Assembly (NCBI GenBank): GCA_947471745.1 | Contig: CANJKZ010000114.1 | Span: 558,001 to 622,000, forward strand | Direction of reading: 5' to 3' | Length of the DNA stretch: 64,000 bases | DNA from: Closterium sp. Naga37s-1 | Lineage: Eukaryota; Streptophyta; Zygnematophyceae; Desmidiales; Closteriaceae | Part shown: piece by piece, positions 42,552 to 53,420 of the stretch | How positions within the stretch are numbered: position 1 is the first letter of the stretch | How the letters are laid out: every line of letters begins with the position of its first letter | Position numbers and translations under genes: made by a program | Notes under the pieces: generated by a model | What the model was told of the DNA's origin: nothing | Seen by the model: the letters and a program-made list of their open reading frames with translations, nothing else | Database searches by the model: none

Positions 42552-45500
42552 ATGGCTACCCCCAGCGTTCTCGTCTTTGATGCTGAGGGTCGGGCTGTTG
42601 ACTTTGAGGTCTGGGTCGATGATCTGCTGCTTTTCCTACAGTGCGATAGGAAAGACGGTCTCTCACGGTTCGATCTCACGTCTGGCGCCTCTACTGCCCC
42701 TGCTGCCGATACTGACAGCACTGTTCGCTCCCAGTGGGCCACACGCGATGCTGCTGCCCGTCTTGCTGTGCGCAGTCACTTGCCGTCCTCTGAGCGCGCG
42801 CACTTTAGTCAGTACAAGAGTGCTAAGACTCTGTACGACGCTGTCATTGCACGCTACTCTTCCCCTGCCACTGCTGCTCTTAGCCGCCTCATGCTGCCGT
42901 ACCTGTTCCCTGACCTAGCCGCCTTTCCCACAGTCGCTGACCTCATTACGCACCTTCGCACTAGTGACGCCCGCTACCGCGCTGCGCTTCCTGCTGAGTT
43001 CTGCGCCAAGAATTCCCCCCCCATGTACATCACCCTCTACTACCTAGTCACCCGGCTCCCTGACTCCCTTCGCTCATTCAGGGACCACTTCATCTCGGTT
43101 TGCCCCACCACACTCACCGTTGACCTCCTCGAGGAGCGCCTCCTGGCAGCAGAGAAGAGTATAGTCGCTGTAGGAGCCTCTCGTGGTGACCCTCGTGCCC
43201 CCTTCTTTGAGGGGTGCTCCCCCTCCCCCCTTTTGCCCTCTGTTGCCTCTGCTGCTGCCGTCGACTTAGTTGGCACCGAGTCGGTCGGCGCTGCGTCTGC
43301 CCCTAGCGGGAGACGCCGCACCGGCAAGGGCAAGGGGGGCAAGGGCGCTGGAGGGGCTGGCGGGGGTGGTGGAGGTGGTGGTGGAGGCGGCGGAGGGAGT
43401 GGGGGTGGCGGTGGGAGTGGTAGCTGGGGTGGGGGCTTCGGTGGCGGCGGTGGAGGCGGAGGCGGCGGCGGCGGTGGCGGTGGCGGTGGGAGCGGAGGCG
43501 GTGGCGGTGGCGGCGGTGGCGGAGGTGGCGGCGGTGGAGGTGGAGCTGGTCGGGGTGGCTCTGCGCAGCGGGGCGGCTTCGGTGGTGGTCAGCGCCAGCA
43601 GCAGCAGCGCGCTCGTGAGACCCCGCCCCCCCAGCAGCTTCGTGAGTGGTACGCTGCACGTCAGCGGGGTGGGGGTGCTGGTCCTTGTGCCTACGTCCTG
43701 CGTACCGGCGACCGCACTGGTGAGCCGTGCGGTGGCCCGCACACCACCCAGCGCTGCTTCGGCCGCCTGACGGACGCTTGGCGTCTCCAGTTCCCTGACG
43801 CCACCGAGATCCCCCGCTGGGGCGAGCTGCTTAGGTCGGGGGTTGCTATCTTTGATCTAGACTATGATGCTATTCTTGCTGCCATGTATGTTGTGTCTAA
43901 TAGTGATGAGGGTGACTGTTACCTGTGTGTTCCGCCTGACCCGGGCATTTAGGCTGCTGCTCTAGGTGCTGGTGAGGCTGCTGCTCTAGGTGCTAGTGCG
44001 TCTGCTGCCCCAGGTGCTGGTGAGTCTGCTCTCTCAGGTACCACGTCGGCTCAGGCCTTGCACACCTTCACCCTTGACTCGGGTGCTTCCCGCTCTTTCT
44101 TCCGAGACTGCACCACGCTTACGCCGCTTAGTCGGCCGGTTGCGGTCTCCCTGGCGGACCCCTCTGGGGGTCCTGTCCTTGCCCACTTCTCCACTGTCTT
44201 ACCGTGTCCGGCGGCCCCCTCTGGCACCCGGTCAGGTCTCTACCTCCCCTCGTTCTCTACGAACTTGGTGAGTGGTGCTGATCTACAGGATGGGGGCGTT
44301 GACCAGTTCACTCCTGCGAGTCAGCGGGTGACCCACTGTACTTGTGCTCGGACGGGCCGACACTTGGCCACGTTTACCCGTCAGCCGGGGTCGAGCCTGT
44401 ACACACTGACTACTGAGTCTCCTCCGGTCGCTGAGTCTGGTCAGGTAGCTGCGTCGGGTCAGGTGTTTGCTGCAGCGTCCAGGACTGGTCCTGAGTCTGC
44501 TCCCTGCTCGTGTCGTCTCCTGTCCCACCGGACTCTCCTCTGGCACCACCGCCTTGGTCACCCCTCCCTGCCTCGTCTCCGAGGCATGGCCTCCCGTTAC
44601 CTTGTCTCTGGTCTTCCCCGGTCCCTACCTCCCCTTCCTCCGGGGCCTGCCCCCACCTGCGTTCCCTGCGTCGAGGGGCGGCAGCGCGCCGCTCCTCACT
44701 CCTCCGAGTTTCCTCCGACAGAGGCTCCACTGCAGACTCTTCACATGGACGTGTGGGGCCCCGCCCGCGTCCGTGGACAGGGTCATGAGCGTTAATTCCT
44801 GTTGGTGGTTGACGACTACTCGCGTTACACCACGGTGTTCCCCTTGCGCAGCAAGGGTGACGTCACTGAGGTGTTGATCGACTGGATCCGCGCAGCTCGT
44901 CTCCAGCTCAGAGAGAGTTTCGGCTCGGACTTTCCTGTTCTGCGTCTGCACTCTGACAGAGGCGGGGAGTTTTCCTCTGGCCTTCTGGGAGCCTTCTGTC
45001 GTGCACAGGGCATCCGCCAGACGTTCACGCTTCTGGCCTCTCCACAGCAAAATGGGATTGCTGAGCGCCGCATTGGCATGGTCATGGATGTCGCTCGTAC
45101 GTCCATGATCCATGCGGCTGCTCCCCATTTTTTGTGGCCGTTCGCGGTTCAGTACGCGGCGCATCAGATCAACCTTCAGCCCCGAGTCTCCTTGCCGGAG
45201 ACCTCCCCCACCTTGCGGTGGACGGGGAAGGTTGGCGATGCGTCTGCGTTTCGTGTCTGGGGATCTCGGGCGTTTGTCCGCGACTTGTCTACGGACAAGC
45301 TGTCCCCCCGTGCTGTTCCCTGCGTCTTCCTTGGCTTCCCCCCTGACGCGCCTGGTTGGCAGTTTTACCACCCCACCTCGCGCCGTGTTCTGTCCTCCCA
45401 GGACGTCACGTTTGACGAGTCGGTTCCGTACTACCGTCTCTTCCCCTACCGCACTGCGCCCCTTCCCCCGCCGCCGCCGCTCTTCCTCGCGCCAGGTCCC

Positions 45501-48490
45501 CCCCCGGTAGACCCTCTCCCCCCTCAGGGTCCTGCCCCGTCAGGTGTGTCCCAGGTAGACGCTGTCGAGCCTGTCGAGGTAGCTGTTGACTCTGGTGCTG
45601 CTCGGGGTGCTGAGCCTGCGGGTGCGGGGTCTGGGGGTGCTGCGCCTGGGGGTGCTGAGTCTGGGGGTGCTGAGCCTGGGGGTGCGGAGCCTGGGGGAGC
45701 GGAGCCTGGGGGTGCTGAGCCTGGGGGTGCGGAGCCTGGGGGTACTGGGTCTACTCGTGTGGCCTCTGGCGGTGCTGGGTCTGGGGGTCCTTCGGGTACT
45801 TTGTCTCGGCGTGAGCTACCCTCTCCACAGGAGCTGCGCGAGTGGTTTGCCAGGCGTTGGAGCCGTGCTGCTGGTGCTGGAGGTGCTGCTGTTGCTGTTG
45901 ACCCTGGGGTCGGCGCTGGAGGTACTGGAGCCACTGGTCCTGAAGGTGCTCGTACTTGCGGTACAGGAGCTGCTGGGACTGGGGGTGCTGCTGAGGCTGC
46001 TGGAGTTGGTCCTGCTGGAGGTGCTGCTGGTGCTGCTGGAGGTACTGGAGCTGCTGGTGCTGCTGAGGGTACTGGAGCTACTAGGGGTGCTGGTGCTGGA
46101 GGTACTGCTGGCGCTGGTGCTTCTGAGGGTGCTGGAGTTGACGCTCCTGGAGCTGGAGGTGCTGCTGGCGCTGGTGCTGCCGCTGGGGGTGCTGGTGCTG
46201 TCCCTGCTGTTTCCGGAGGCGCTGCGAGCCGCGGCCGTACTTCGTTCTGCTCCTTCAGCAGGTTCTTGGTCTCCCGCCCTCTACTGGTCCTCCTCCTCCC
46301 TTCGAGTGTCCACAGCCTGTCCGGTCCGAGTCACAGTTACAGCCCGCCTCCCCACTACCGGCTCCTTCTCCCTACACTGGTCCTACTGGAGGTCTTGCTG
46401 AGCGTCGTGAGCCTGCGTCTCGTCCTGCGTCGCCTGTTCGTGCTGTTCGCGCTAGTCGTCGTGTTCCGCGTCAGCGTCCTCCTGCGGTCCCGGGCACGCA
46501 CCAGATGGCACTGCGTCCTTCCACTGCTCCGCAGCGTGTCCCTTTGCCGTCTCCTCCAGCGTCCTCTCTTCCTGCTCTTGCTGACCCGGGGTCTGACTCT
46601 CTTCGTGCTGCCAGTCCTACTGTCACGCGTCTCCTGGCTACTGTCGTCACTGACCCTTCCTTTGAGTCCACTGCTGCGTCTGCCTTAGTTGCTGAGCTTG
46701 TCGACTTCGCTGCTCCCTGTCGTCTAGACTACGCCGCTAGTCTTGTTGCTGAGTCTGAGTCTGTCTGTCCTCCGTCCGTCGGGGGTGAGTGTGCTCTTAG
46801 CACGGACGTCCTTGAGGACAGGCAGGAGGAGTTCCAGTGTTTTGTTGCTGCTTTGCCTCATCTCGTGTCCATGCTGATTGCCCCTGAGGGAGACCCGGAT
46901 GCACCAGACATCCCGACTCCTCGATCGTACGCTGAGGCGATCGAGGGTCCCTACTCCTCACAGTGGCAGTTAGCCATGGACGCAGAGATGGCTTCCTGGA
47001 AGTCCACAGGCACCTACGTCGACGAGGTTCCCCCACCTGGGGCGAACATCGTCAGTGGCATGTGGATTTTCAGGGTGAAGCGGCCGCCTGGTTCTCCGCC
47101 TGTCTTCAAGGCGCGTTACGTGGCTCGAGGCTTCAGTCAGCGGCAGGGAGTTGACTACTTTCAGACCTTCTCTCCCACCCCGAAGATGACCACTCTTCGG
47201 GTGCTGCTACACATAGCCGCTCAGCGTGACTACGAGCTTCACTCTCTTGACTTCAGCACATCTTTCTTGCAGGGCAGCCTGCACGAGGAGATCTGGCTGC
47301 GCCGCCCACCTGGCTTCACTGGGTCGTTTCCTCCTGGTACCCAGTGGAGCCTCCGGCGGCCAGTCTACGGTCTCCGCCAGGCGCCTCATGAGTGGCACGA
47401 CACACTGAGGACTACACTTGCTGCTCTTGGGTTTGCTCCTGCTACTGCCGACCCGTCGCTGTTTCTGCGCACCGACACCTCTTTGCCGCCGTTCTACATC
47501 CTCGTGTACGTCGACGACTTGGTCTTTGCCACTGCTGACACTTCTGGACTCGCCCACGTGAAGTCCGAGCTGCAGAAGAGACACACGTGCACAGACCTGG
47601 GTGAACTGCGCAGCTACCTTGGCTTGCAGATCACCCGGGACAGAGCACAGCGCACCATCACCCTGACTCAGTCACACATGGTGCAGCAGGTCCTTCAGCG
47701 CTTCGACTTCACGTACTCCTCGCCTCAGGCCACTCCTCTGTCTACTCGCCACTCGCTCTCAGCTCTGCCTTCGGATGAGTCCGTAGAGCCGAGTGGCCCA
47801 TACCCAGAGCTTGTTGGCTGCCTCATGTACATGATGACCTGCACACGACCTGACCTTGCATACCCTCTTAGCATCCTGGCACGCTATGTTGCTCCTGGGA
47901 GACACCGACCAGAGCACATGGCTGCAGCGAAGAGGGTGTTGCGCTACTTGTGCAGTACGTCGGGCATGGGGCTAGTGCTTGGAGGGCGGCGTTCAGTGGT
48001 CCTCACAGGTCACGCAGACGCTTCTTGGGCTGACGACCAGGCTACGCAGCGGTCGTCACAGGGTTACACCTTCAGCCTTGGTTCCGGCTCTGTTTCGTGG
48101 CGGTCTACCCGCTCGTCTTCTGTTCTCGGCTCCAGCTGTGAGGCCGAGATCTACGCAGGGGCCATGGCTGCACAGGAGTTACGCTGGCTCACCTACCTGC
48201 TGACCGACCTGGGAGAGCCGCCTCGTTCTCCTCCAGTTCTGTACGTAGACAACAAGGCCATGCTGGCCTTGTGTCGGGAGCACAGACTGGAGCACAGAAC
48301 GAAGCACATTGCTCTTCGCTACTTCCTTGCTCGTGAGCTGCAGCAGCGTGGTCAGTTGCGCCTTGCTTACGTGGCCTCTCAGGCCAACACTGCTGATATC
48401 TTTACCAAGGCACTTCAGCCTTGTGATCATCAGCGCTTTTGTACGATGCTAGGTCTTGTGCCTACTTGGCCTCACTTGCTCACTTCTTGA
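42552..48490 (+). pseudogene. Copia G gag-pol polyprotein, two stops and one frameshift
   Basis: ATG at 42552. Gag UBN2-like region (LQCDRKDGLSRFDLTSGAS, HLRTSDARYRAALPAEF) to about residue 225; a Gly-rich tract of about 100 residues; PPQQLREWYAARQ; Cys-rich knuckle (C-G-G-P-H-T-T-Q-R-C-F); TAG at 43950-43952 where D has Glu. Protease TLDSGASRSFFRD (44070). HHCC (LLWHHRLGHPSLPRLRGM). TAA at 44793-44795 where the family has Tyr in ERYFLLVVDD. Integrase core DDYSRY, HSDRGGEF, NGIAERRIG. Linker with PSPQELREWFARRW at about 45820-45860. The frame shifts at about 46215-46260. RT YVDDLVFATAD (47507), RNase H SSSCEAEIYAGAMA, ending at 48490. Only three lesions over 5.9 kb; all domains are present. 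Confidence 0.93.
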
Positions 48491-48663
48491 CCTTGCTTGT
48501 ACTGTGATCTTTCTATACCTGCACTTGCTTGTTTACCTTTATATATATGATCCTGCATGTGAACTGGCCTTGTGGCCTTGAACCTGTGCTCGGAATGTGT
48601 GGTGACGTTGTGATCCACCCTGAGCTTGTTTTGCTTTGTTTGACTGGTCTTGTGACCCCTTGT

Positions 48664-48689
48664 TCTCCCCCACTTTGCCTATGGGGGTG
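48664..48689 (+). promoter_or_regulatory. Polypurine tract of copia G
   Basis: ATGGGGGTG directly before the 3' LTR, preceded 9 nt upstream by a complementary CCCCCA. The same arrangement is seen in B, D and H. Confidence 0.7.
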
Positions 48690-48813
48690 TGTCAGACTTA
48701 TATGATCTAGTCTGTATAGGCTGTAGCGGGTTAGATACTAAGGGGTACACAATTCTAGGGTTCATATTTGTATCACACTCATTCCTTAGTCAATCATTCC
48801 TCGTTTCTCATCA
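48690..48813 (+). repeat. 3' LTR of copia G
   Basis: 124 bp, one A/G difference from the 5' LTR. Confidence 0.92.
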
Positions 48814-49127
48814 GTACCCCCTAATGACTAACCCCACTACAGCCTGAGGAAATATAACCAGATATGTTTTAACACACCCTCATAGGCGAAGTGGGGGATA
48901 GCAAGAGCAAGCAATGGTCACAAGACCAGTTAAGAGAAGCAAACGAAGCAAAGCTCAGGATGGATCTAAAGATCATCACACATTCCGAGCACAAGAAAGT
49001 GGCCACAAGGCCAGTTCACATGCAGAGTTTATAATAGCGAGAGCATTACACTGATCAAAACCTAGCAAGTGTAAGTATGCAGGTAGAATCATATATATCA
49101 GTGTACAAGAAGTGCAAGGCAATATCA

Positions 49128-51619
49128 AGAGACAAACAGGTGAGGCAGATTGGGTATAAGCCCAAGAGCAGTGCAGAAACGCTGATGATCACCAGACCCG
49201 AGGGCCTTGCTGAAGACATCAGCAGTGTTGGCCTGTGAGGCCACGTACAAGAGGCGAGGCTGACCACGTTGATGCAACTCTTGTGTAAGGAAGTAACGAA
49301 ACGCAATGTGCTTCGTTATGTGCTCCAGTCTCTGGTCCTAACACAAGGCAATCATGGCCTTGTTGTTGACGTACAGGACTGGAGGAGAACGAGGCCGCTC
49401 ACCCAAGTCGGTCAGCAGGTAGGTCAGCCAGCGGAGCTCCTGTGCAGCCATAGCCCCAGCGTAGATCTCGGCCTCGCAGCTGGACCTAAGTACAGAAGCC
49501 AAGCGAGTGGACCTCCATTAGACAGAACCAATGCCGAGGCTGAAGCTATAACCCTGTGTCGACCGGTGAGTCGCCTGGTCGTCAGCCCAAGAAGCGTCTG
49601 AGTGAACGGTGAGAACAACTGGACCATGTCCCCCAAGCACAAGCCCCATGCCTGATGTACTGCACAAGTACCTTCTGTGCAGCTATCCAGTGCTCCTTCC
49701 GGTGTCTACCGGGTGCAACGTAGCGAGCAAGGAGGCTGAGAGGGTACGCGAGGTCAGGTCGTGTGCATGTCATCAAGTACATGAGGCAACCCACAAGCTC
49801 TAGATACTGACCACTCGACTCAACGGACTCGTCCGAATGTGGAGCTGAGAGCGAGTGGTCCGTAGGCAGAGGAGTGGGCTGTGGTGAGGAGAACTTGAAG
49901 CCGAAGCGCTGAAGGACCTGCTGCACCATGTGTGACTGTGTTAGGGTGATGGTGCGCCGTGCTCTGTCCCGGGTGATCTGCAAGCCAAGATAGCTACGCA
50001 ACTCACCCAGGTCAGTGCAGGTGTGCTCTCCAGCAGCTCCGCCTTTACTAGGGCTAGTGCCTCAGTGTCAGCAGTAGCAAAAACCAATTCGTCGACGTAC
50101 ACGAGAAGGGAGAACGGCGGCAGAGAAGTGTCTGTGCGCAGAAACAACGAAGGGTCAGCCGTCGAGGGAGCGAAACCAAGAGCCGCAAGCGTAGTCCTCA
50201 ATGTGTCGTGCCACTCATGGGGCGCCTGACGCATACCGTACACTGGCCGCAGGAGGCTCCACTGGATACCCTCAGGAAACGACCCAGTGAAATTATGAGG
50301 GTGGCGCAGCCAGATCGCCTCGTGAAGGCTTCCCTGCAGGAAGGCTGTCAAGAAGTAACACCCGAGTCGAGGGAGTGCAGCTCGTAGTCACGCTGTGCTG
50401 CAACGTGAAGTAACACCCAAAGAGTGGTCATCTTCGGGGTGGGTGAGAAGGTATGGAAGAAGTCGACCCCCTCACACTGACCGAAGCCTCGTGCAACGTA
50501 ACGCGCCTTGAAGGCAGGCGGAGAACCCGGTGGCCGCTTCACTCTGAAAAATCCACATGCCATCGACGATGTTCGCCCCAGGAGGGGGAACCTCGTCGAC
50601 GTAGGTGCATGTGGACTTCCAGGAAGCCATCTCTGCGTCCATGGCTGTCTGCCAGTGAGAGGAGTACGGACCCGTGATCGCGTCAGCGTAAGAGCGCGGG
50701 GTCGGGATTTCTAGTGCATCCAGGTCTCCCTCAGGGCAAAGTAGCATGGATGCGAGATGAGGTGCAGCGGCCACTAGGCACTTGAGCTCAAACTATCTGT
50801 CCTTAAGGACGTCACATCCAAGGGCAAGCTCACCCCCGGACGGAGGATATGCAGAGTCAAAAACAAGACTCGCAGCATAGTCAAGGCGGCACAGAGCAGC
50901 AAAGTCAACAAGCTCAGCAACTAAGGCAGACGCAGCAACTGACTTAAAGGAAGGGCCAGTCAGAACCGTAGCAAGAAGACGAGTGACAGTCGGACTGACA
51001 GCACGAACACGGTCAGACTCAGGGTCAGGAACGTGAGAAAGTGAGGACACAGGAGGCGACTGCAGGACAACACGTTGTGGAACAGAGGAAGGACGAAGTG
51101 CCATGGTGTGCGTGTCGGAGACAGGTGGAGGACGAGGACGGGCAGTACGTCGAGTACGGACAGGCGTGACAGGATGCGACGCAGGCTCTCTACTCTCAGT
51201 AAGGGATGCTGTCACCGCAGTGTAAGGAGCAGGAGCAGGCAGTGGGGAGTGAGGCAGTAATTGTGGCTGAGACTGGTCAAGTGGTGGAAACAGTAACGGA
51301 GGAGTAGTGCCAGCAACAGGGAACTCAGTAACAGCAGGCGGGAGACTGAGAAGGTGACGAAGCGCAGACGGCTGCTGCTGAGTAGTCGCACACCCAAAAC
51401 CTCCAGCTCCAGTAGTGACAGCACCCCCAGTACCAGCACCTCCAGCTCCACCACCGGGGCTGCCCCACCGGACAGCCCAGTCGCGAAGCTGCTGCGGCGA
51501 GAGCGACTCCTGCCGACTAGCACCACCAACTCCAGCACCTCCAGTAGTACCTCCAGCACCAGCACCTCCAGTACTAGTACCTCCAGCACCAGTACCTCCA
51601 GCACCTCCAACTCCTGTAC
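49128..51619 (-). pseudogene. Copia H linker-RT-RNase H remnant
   Basis: Minus-strand blocks: a Gly/Ser/Thr-rich linker with QQLRDWAVRWGSPGGGA-type sequence near 51450, pre-RT linker (PSSVPQRVVLQSPPVSSLSH), RT (WKSTCTYVDEVPPPGANIVD, then YVDELVFATADTEALA with the second catalytic Asp replaced by Glu), and RNase H with damaged frames. Breaks occur at about 50350, 50560, 50790, 49950 and 49680. Gag, protease and integrase are absent. Confidence 0.85.
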
Positions 51620-51752
51620 CTCGAGAACTATGAGGGATGAATGAGATAGGTCAAGGCAAGGTGGGTACAATCAAGTGTCGAGAAAGAGGTTGTACCCCCT
51701 AATGACTAACCCCACTATAGCCTAAGGAAATATAACCATATATGTTTTAACA

Positions 51753-52213
51753 ACCTTCTTGTATCTTTTGATTAGGCACTTGTTATAAGTATGTCTTCTT
51801 GTATCTGTTGATCTCATATATCGGCTCAAGTATTCGAAGTCTTCCGTTGCGTTACAAACTTCAGGTATAGAATCTAAAAATCCTAACAAATTTGTACTTA
51901 CCAACTTAAGATAGGGGAAGCAACAGCAGGCCTTTATTACAACAGTATATTTGATGATGTTTGGTGACAGCTCTGTGTGGCTCGGTCGAAACTGGAGAGC
52001 GTGCAGGCATGGTGGATGCATGAGGGCCCTAAAATCCACTTTGAGTATGCCGTACGGGGCGCCACTCCCAACTGAGGGAAAATAGATGCAACGGCATGCT
52101 TATAAGGTAGCAGCAGGGGTTGCGTTCATGCGTCGTGGGTGCATGAGGACCCTGAAAATCACCATGGTATGCTTGTTGAGGTGCCACTCCCAAATCCGGC
52201 GTTGCAGCAGCAC
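51753..52213. other. Flank of copia H with a local tandem duplication
   Basis: Starts as AT-rich sequence that may still belong to the gypsy relic. A diverged tandem duplication of about 125 bp occurs at 51998-52074 and 52122-52196; both copies share the order GTGGATGCATGAGG, ...CCACTCCCAA. No gene supported. Confidence 0.5.
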
Positions 52214-52642
52214 CTACTTGTGTTGGGACAAATTTGCCTTGTCCATAGACAGGAGGAGATGTGTAATTGCAAGTGTCATATTTTTTGTAGGCGTTGCATG
52301 GGTGTTTAAATAATTCCATGCGAAAATGTCATCATCTGGATAAACATCAGAGTCATACCCTTTGCCAGCGTGTCTAGTACTAACAAATCTCGCACCATAC
52401 AAAGAGTGGAAATTATTACTTGCACGCACTGCACTAGCAGGCAGCAGCATGCCTTTTAGCACAAGGATACTGCCTTTAAGCTCAAGGTACGCACGTGGCT
52501 CAAATTCACATATGAAAGCTGAAATTGAGTAGTGTTTGTATAGGAAAGACAAGCAGTGTAAGGAAATTGTATTTCCCTTATCCAGTTTGACTGCTACGCG
52601 TACAACACCAACCTTTTCGGGCTTCGCACGTTCGGTCGACAT
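52214..52642 (-). CDS. Hypothetical protein, 142 residues
   Basis: Open frame from ATG at 52640-52642 (M-S-T-E-R-A-K-P-E-K-V-G) to a stop at 52214. Unlike most frames here it has ordinary, non-repetitive composition (for example AYLELKGSILVLKGMLLPA, DSDVYPDDDIFAWNYL). No motif or family is recognised and no splice context was worked out. It could be a chance frame, an exon of an unknown gene, or a transposon fragment. It lies divergent to the protease gene, whose start is about 780 bp away. Confidence 0.25.
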   Translation of the reverse strand: MSTERAKPEKVGVVRVAVKLDKGNTISLHCLSFLYKHYSISAFICEFEPRAYLELKGSILVLKGMLLPASAVRASNNFHSLYGARFVSTRHAGKGYDSDVYPDDDIFAWNYLNTHATPTKNMTLAITHLLLSMDKANLSQHK

Positions 52643-53420
52643 CCACGACTCCGAGGCTGCTCCGCGTCGCCTTCGGATTTCCCTTCGCCAAACCTGCACC
52701 CAAGCACGTTTTCCTGAGGTTCCCTCCTAGCTAGGGTAGCGACTATATTTTCACGTGCTTTCATTTTATTCTCAGTTCCTTGAGTGCCAGCTTCGATATC
52801 CGTTTTCCGCGCAACTCTGTTTTACAACTCATAACAAGCAGGCCCATTGAATCTGGTTTTGTAACGGAGGTTGTGTCGAGTGTACTCCCCAAAACCGTTA
52901 CTTTGCGAAGGTGGCGAGAAAATGCAGCCTTCTCCAGGCGAAGACGTCACTTGGGAGCCAACCTCTGCCAGGGGTCCACGTGTGCTGAAATTTGGTACCG
53001 GCCCTCTGCACGTCAATGAACCAATCGTATCACTCATGGCAATCCCCAAAATTGTGGTACGGTGCAGTTGCTGGCGAAAACTGGGGTTCTCTCCTCCCCC
53101 CCTTCCCTGCTTCCCCCCCTTCTCTGGCGGCATGCACAGCTTGTACAGTATGTGCCGCTTTTTCTACCCCGCCCTACTTCGTATTCTATTCAGAAATTTC
53201 TATCTCACCATATCGCCTGCGTGCAACTGCTAGTAAAGATAACAAAGCTGCGCGGACTCCTTGCGTTGTCAGACACTCGATTCCGGGCGTCGCGTCGCCT
53301 CTAATCGAGCATCCGTGAACCGCCATTGACTGTTGTTGGGGTGAAAGAAAAAACATTAGCTGAGATTTCAACTGCAAATTGTCTACAGAGAATACATTAG
53401 CTGCTGATAGTTTGAACTGC
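52643..53420. other. Upstream region of the aspartic protease gene
   Basis: Presumed promoter and 5' UTR. No clear TATA box at a position I would defend. An inverted CCAAT-like word (CATTGG/CCAATC) is present near 53020-53030. No other gene seen. Confidence 0.4.

Larger units (their letters stand above)
41415..48813 (+). mobile_element. Ty1/copia element G, nearly complete
   Basis: A 7.4-kb plus-strand element with 124-bp LTRs (41415-41538 and 48690-48813, one visible difference) and target duplication GTACC (41410-41414 and 48814-48818). Primer-binding site, leader array, gag-pol and polypurine tract are all present. It is inserted in the left LTR of H and is one of the youngest copies in the block. 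Confidence 0.95.
41338..51752 (-). mobile_element. Ty1/copia element H, deleted, with G inserted in its LTR
   Basis: The left LTR is in two pieces, 41338-41414 and 48819-48874 (133 bp together, TGTCAGAACTATGAGG...GTTTTAACA), split by G. The right LTR ends at 51752 and is damaged at its inner edge (about 51620-51624). Flanking 5-mers are GCCTT (41333-41337) and ACCTT (51753-51757), a four-of-five match. The LTRs differ at about four sites besides the damaged end. Gag, protease and integrase are deleted. It sits in the gypsy relic: similar TTAGGCACTTGTTATAAGTA words occur on both sides. Confidence 0.8.

Noticed and set aside
16458..44795. In-frame TAG, TAA and TGA codons inside otherwise intact transposon proteins as a sign of stop-codon reassignment
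   Set aside because: All three stop codons occur, at positions where the family has Arg, Gln, Glu, Tyr or Trp, and the two cellular genes end in TGA. Ordinary decay of dead copies explains it.
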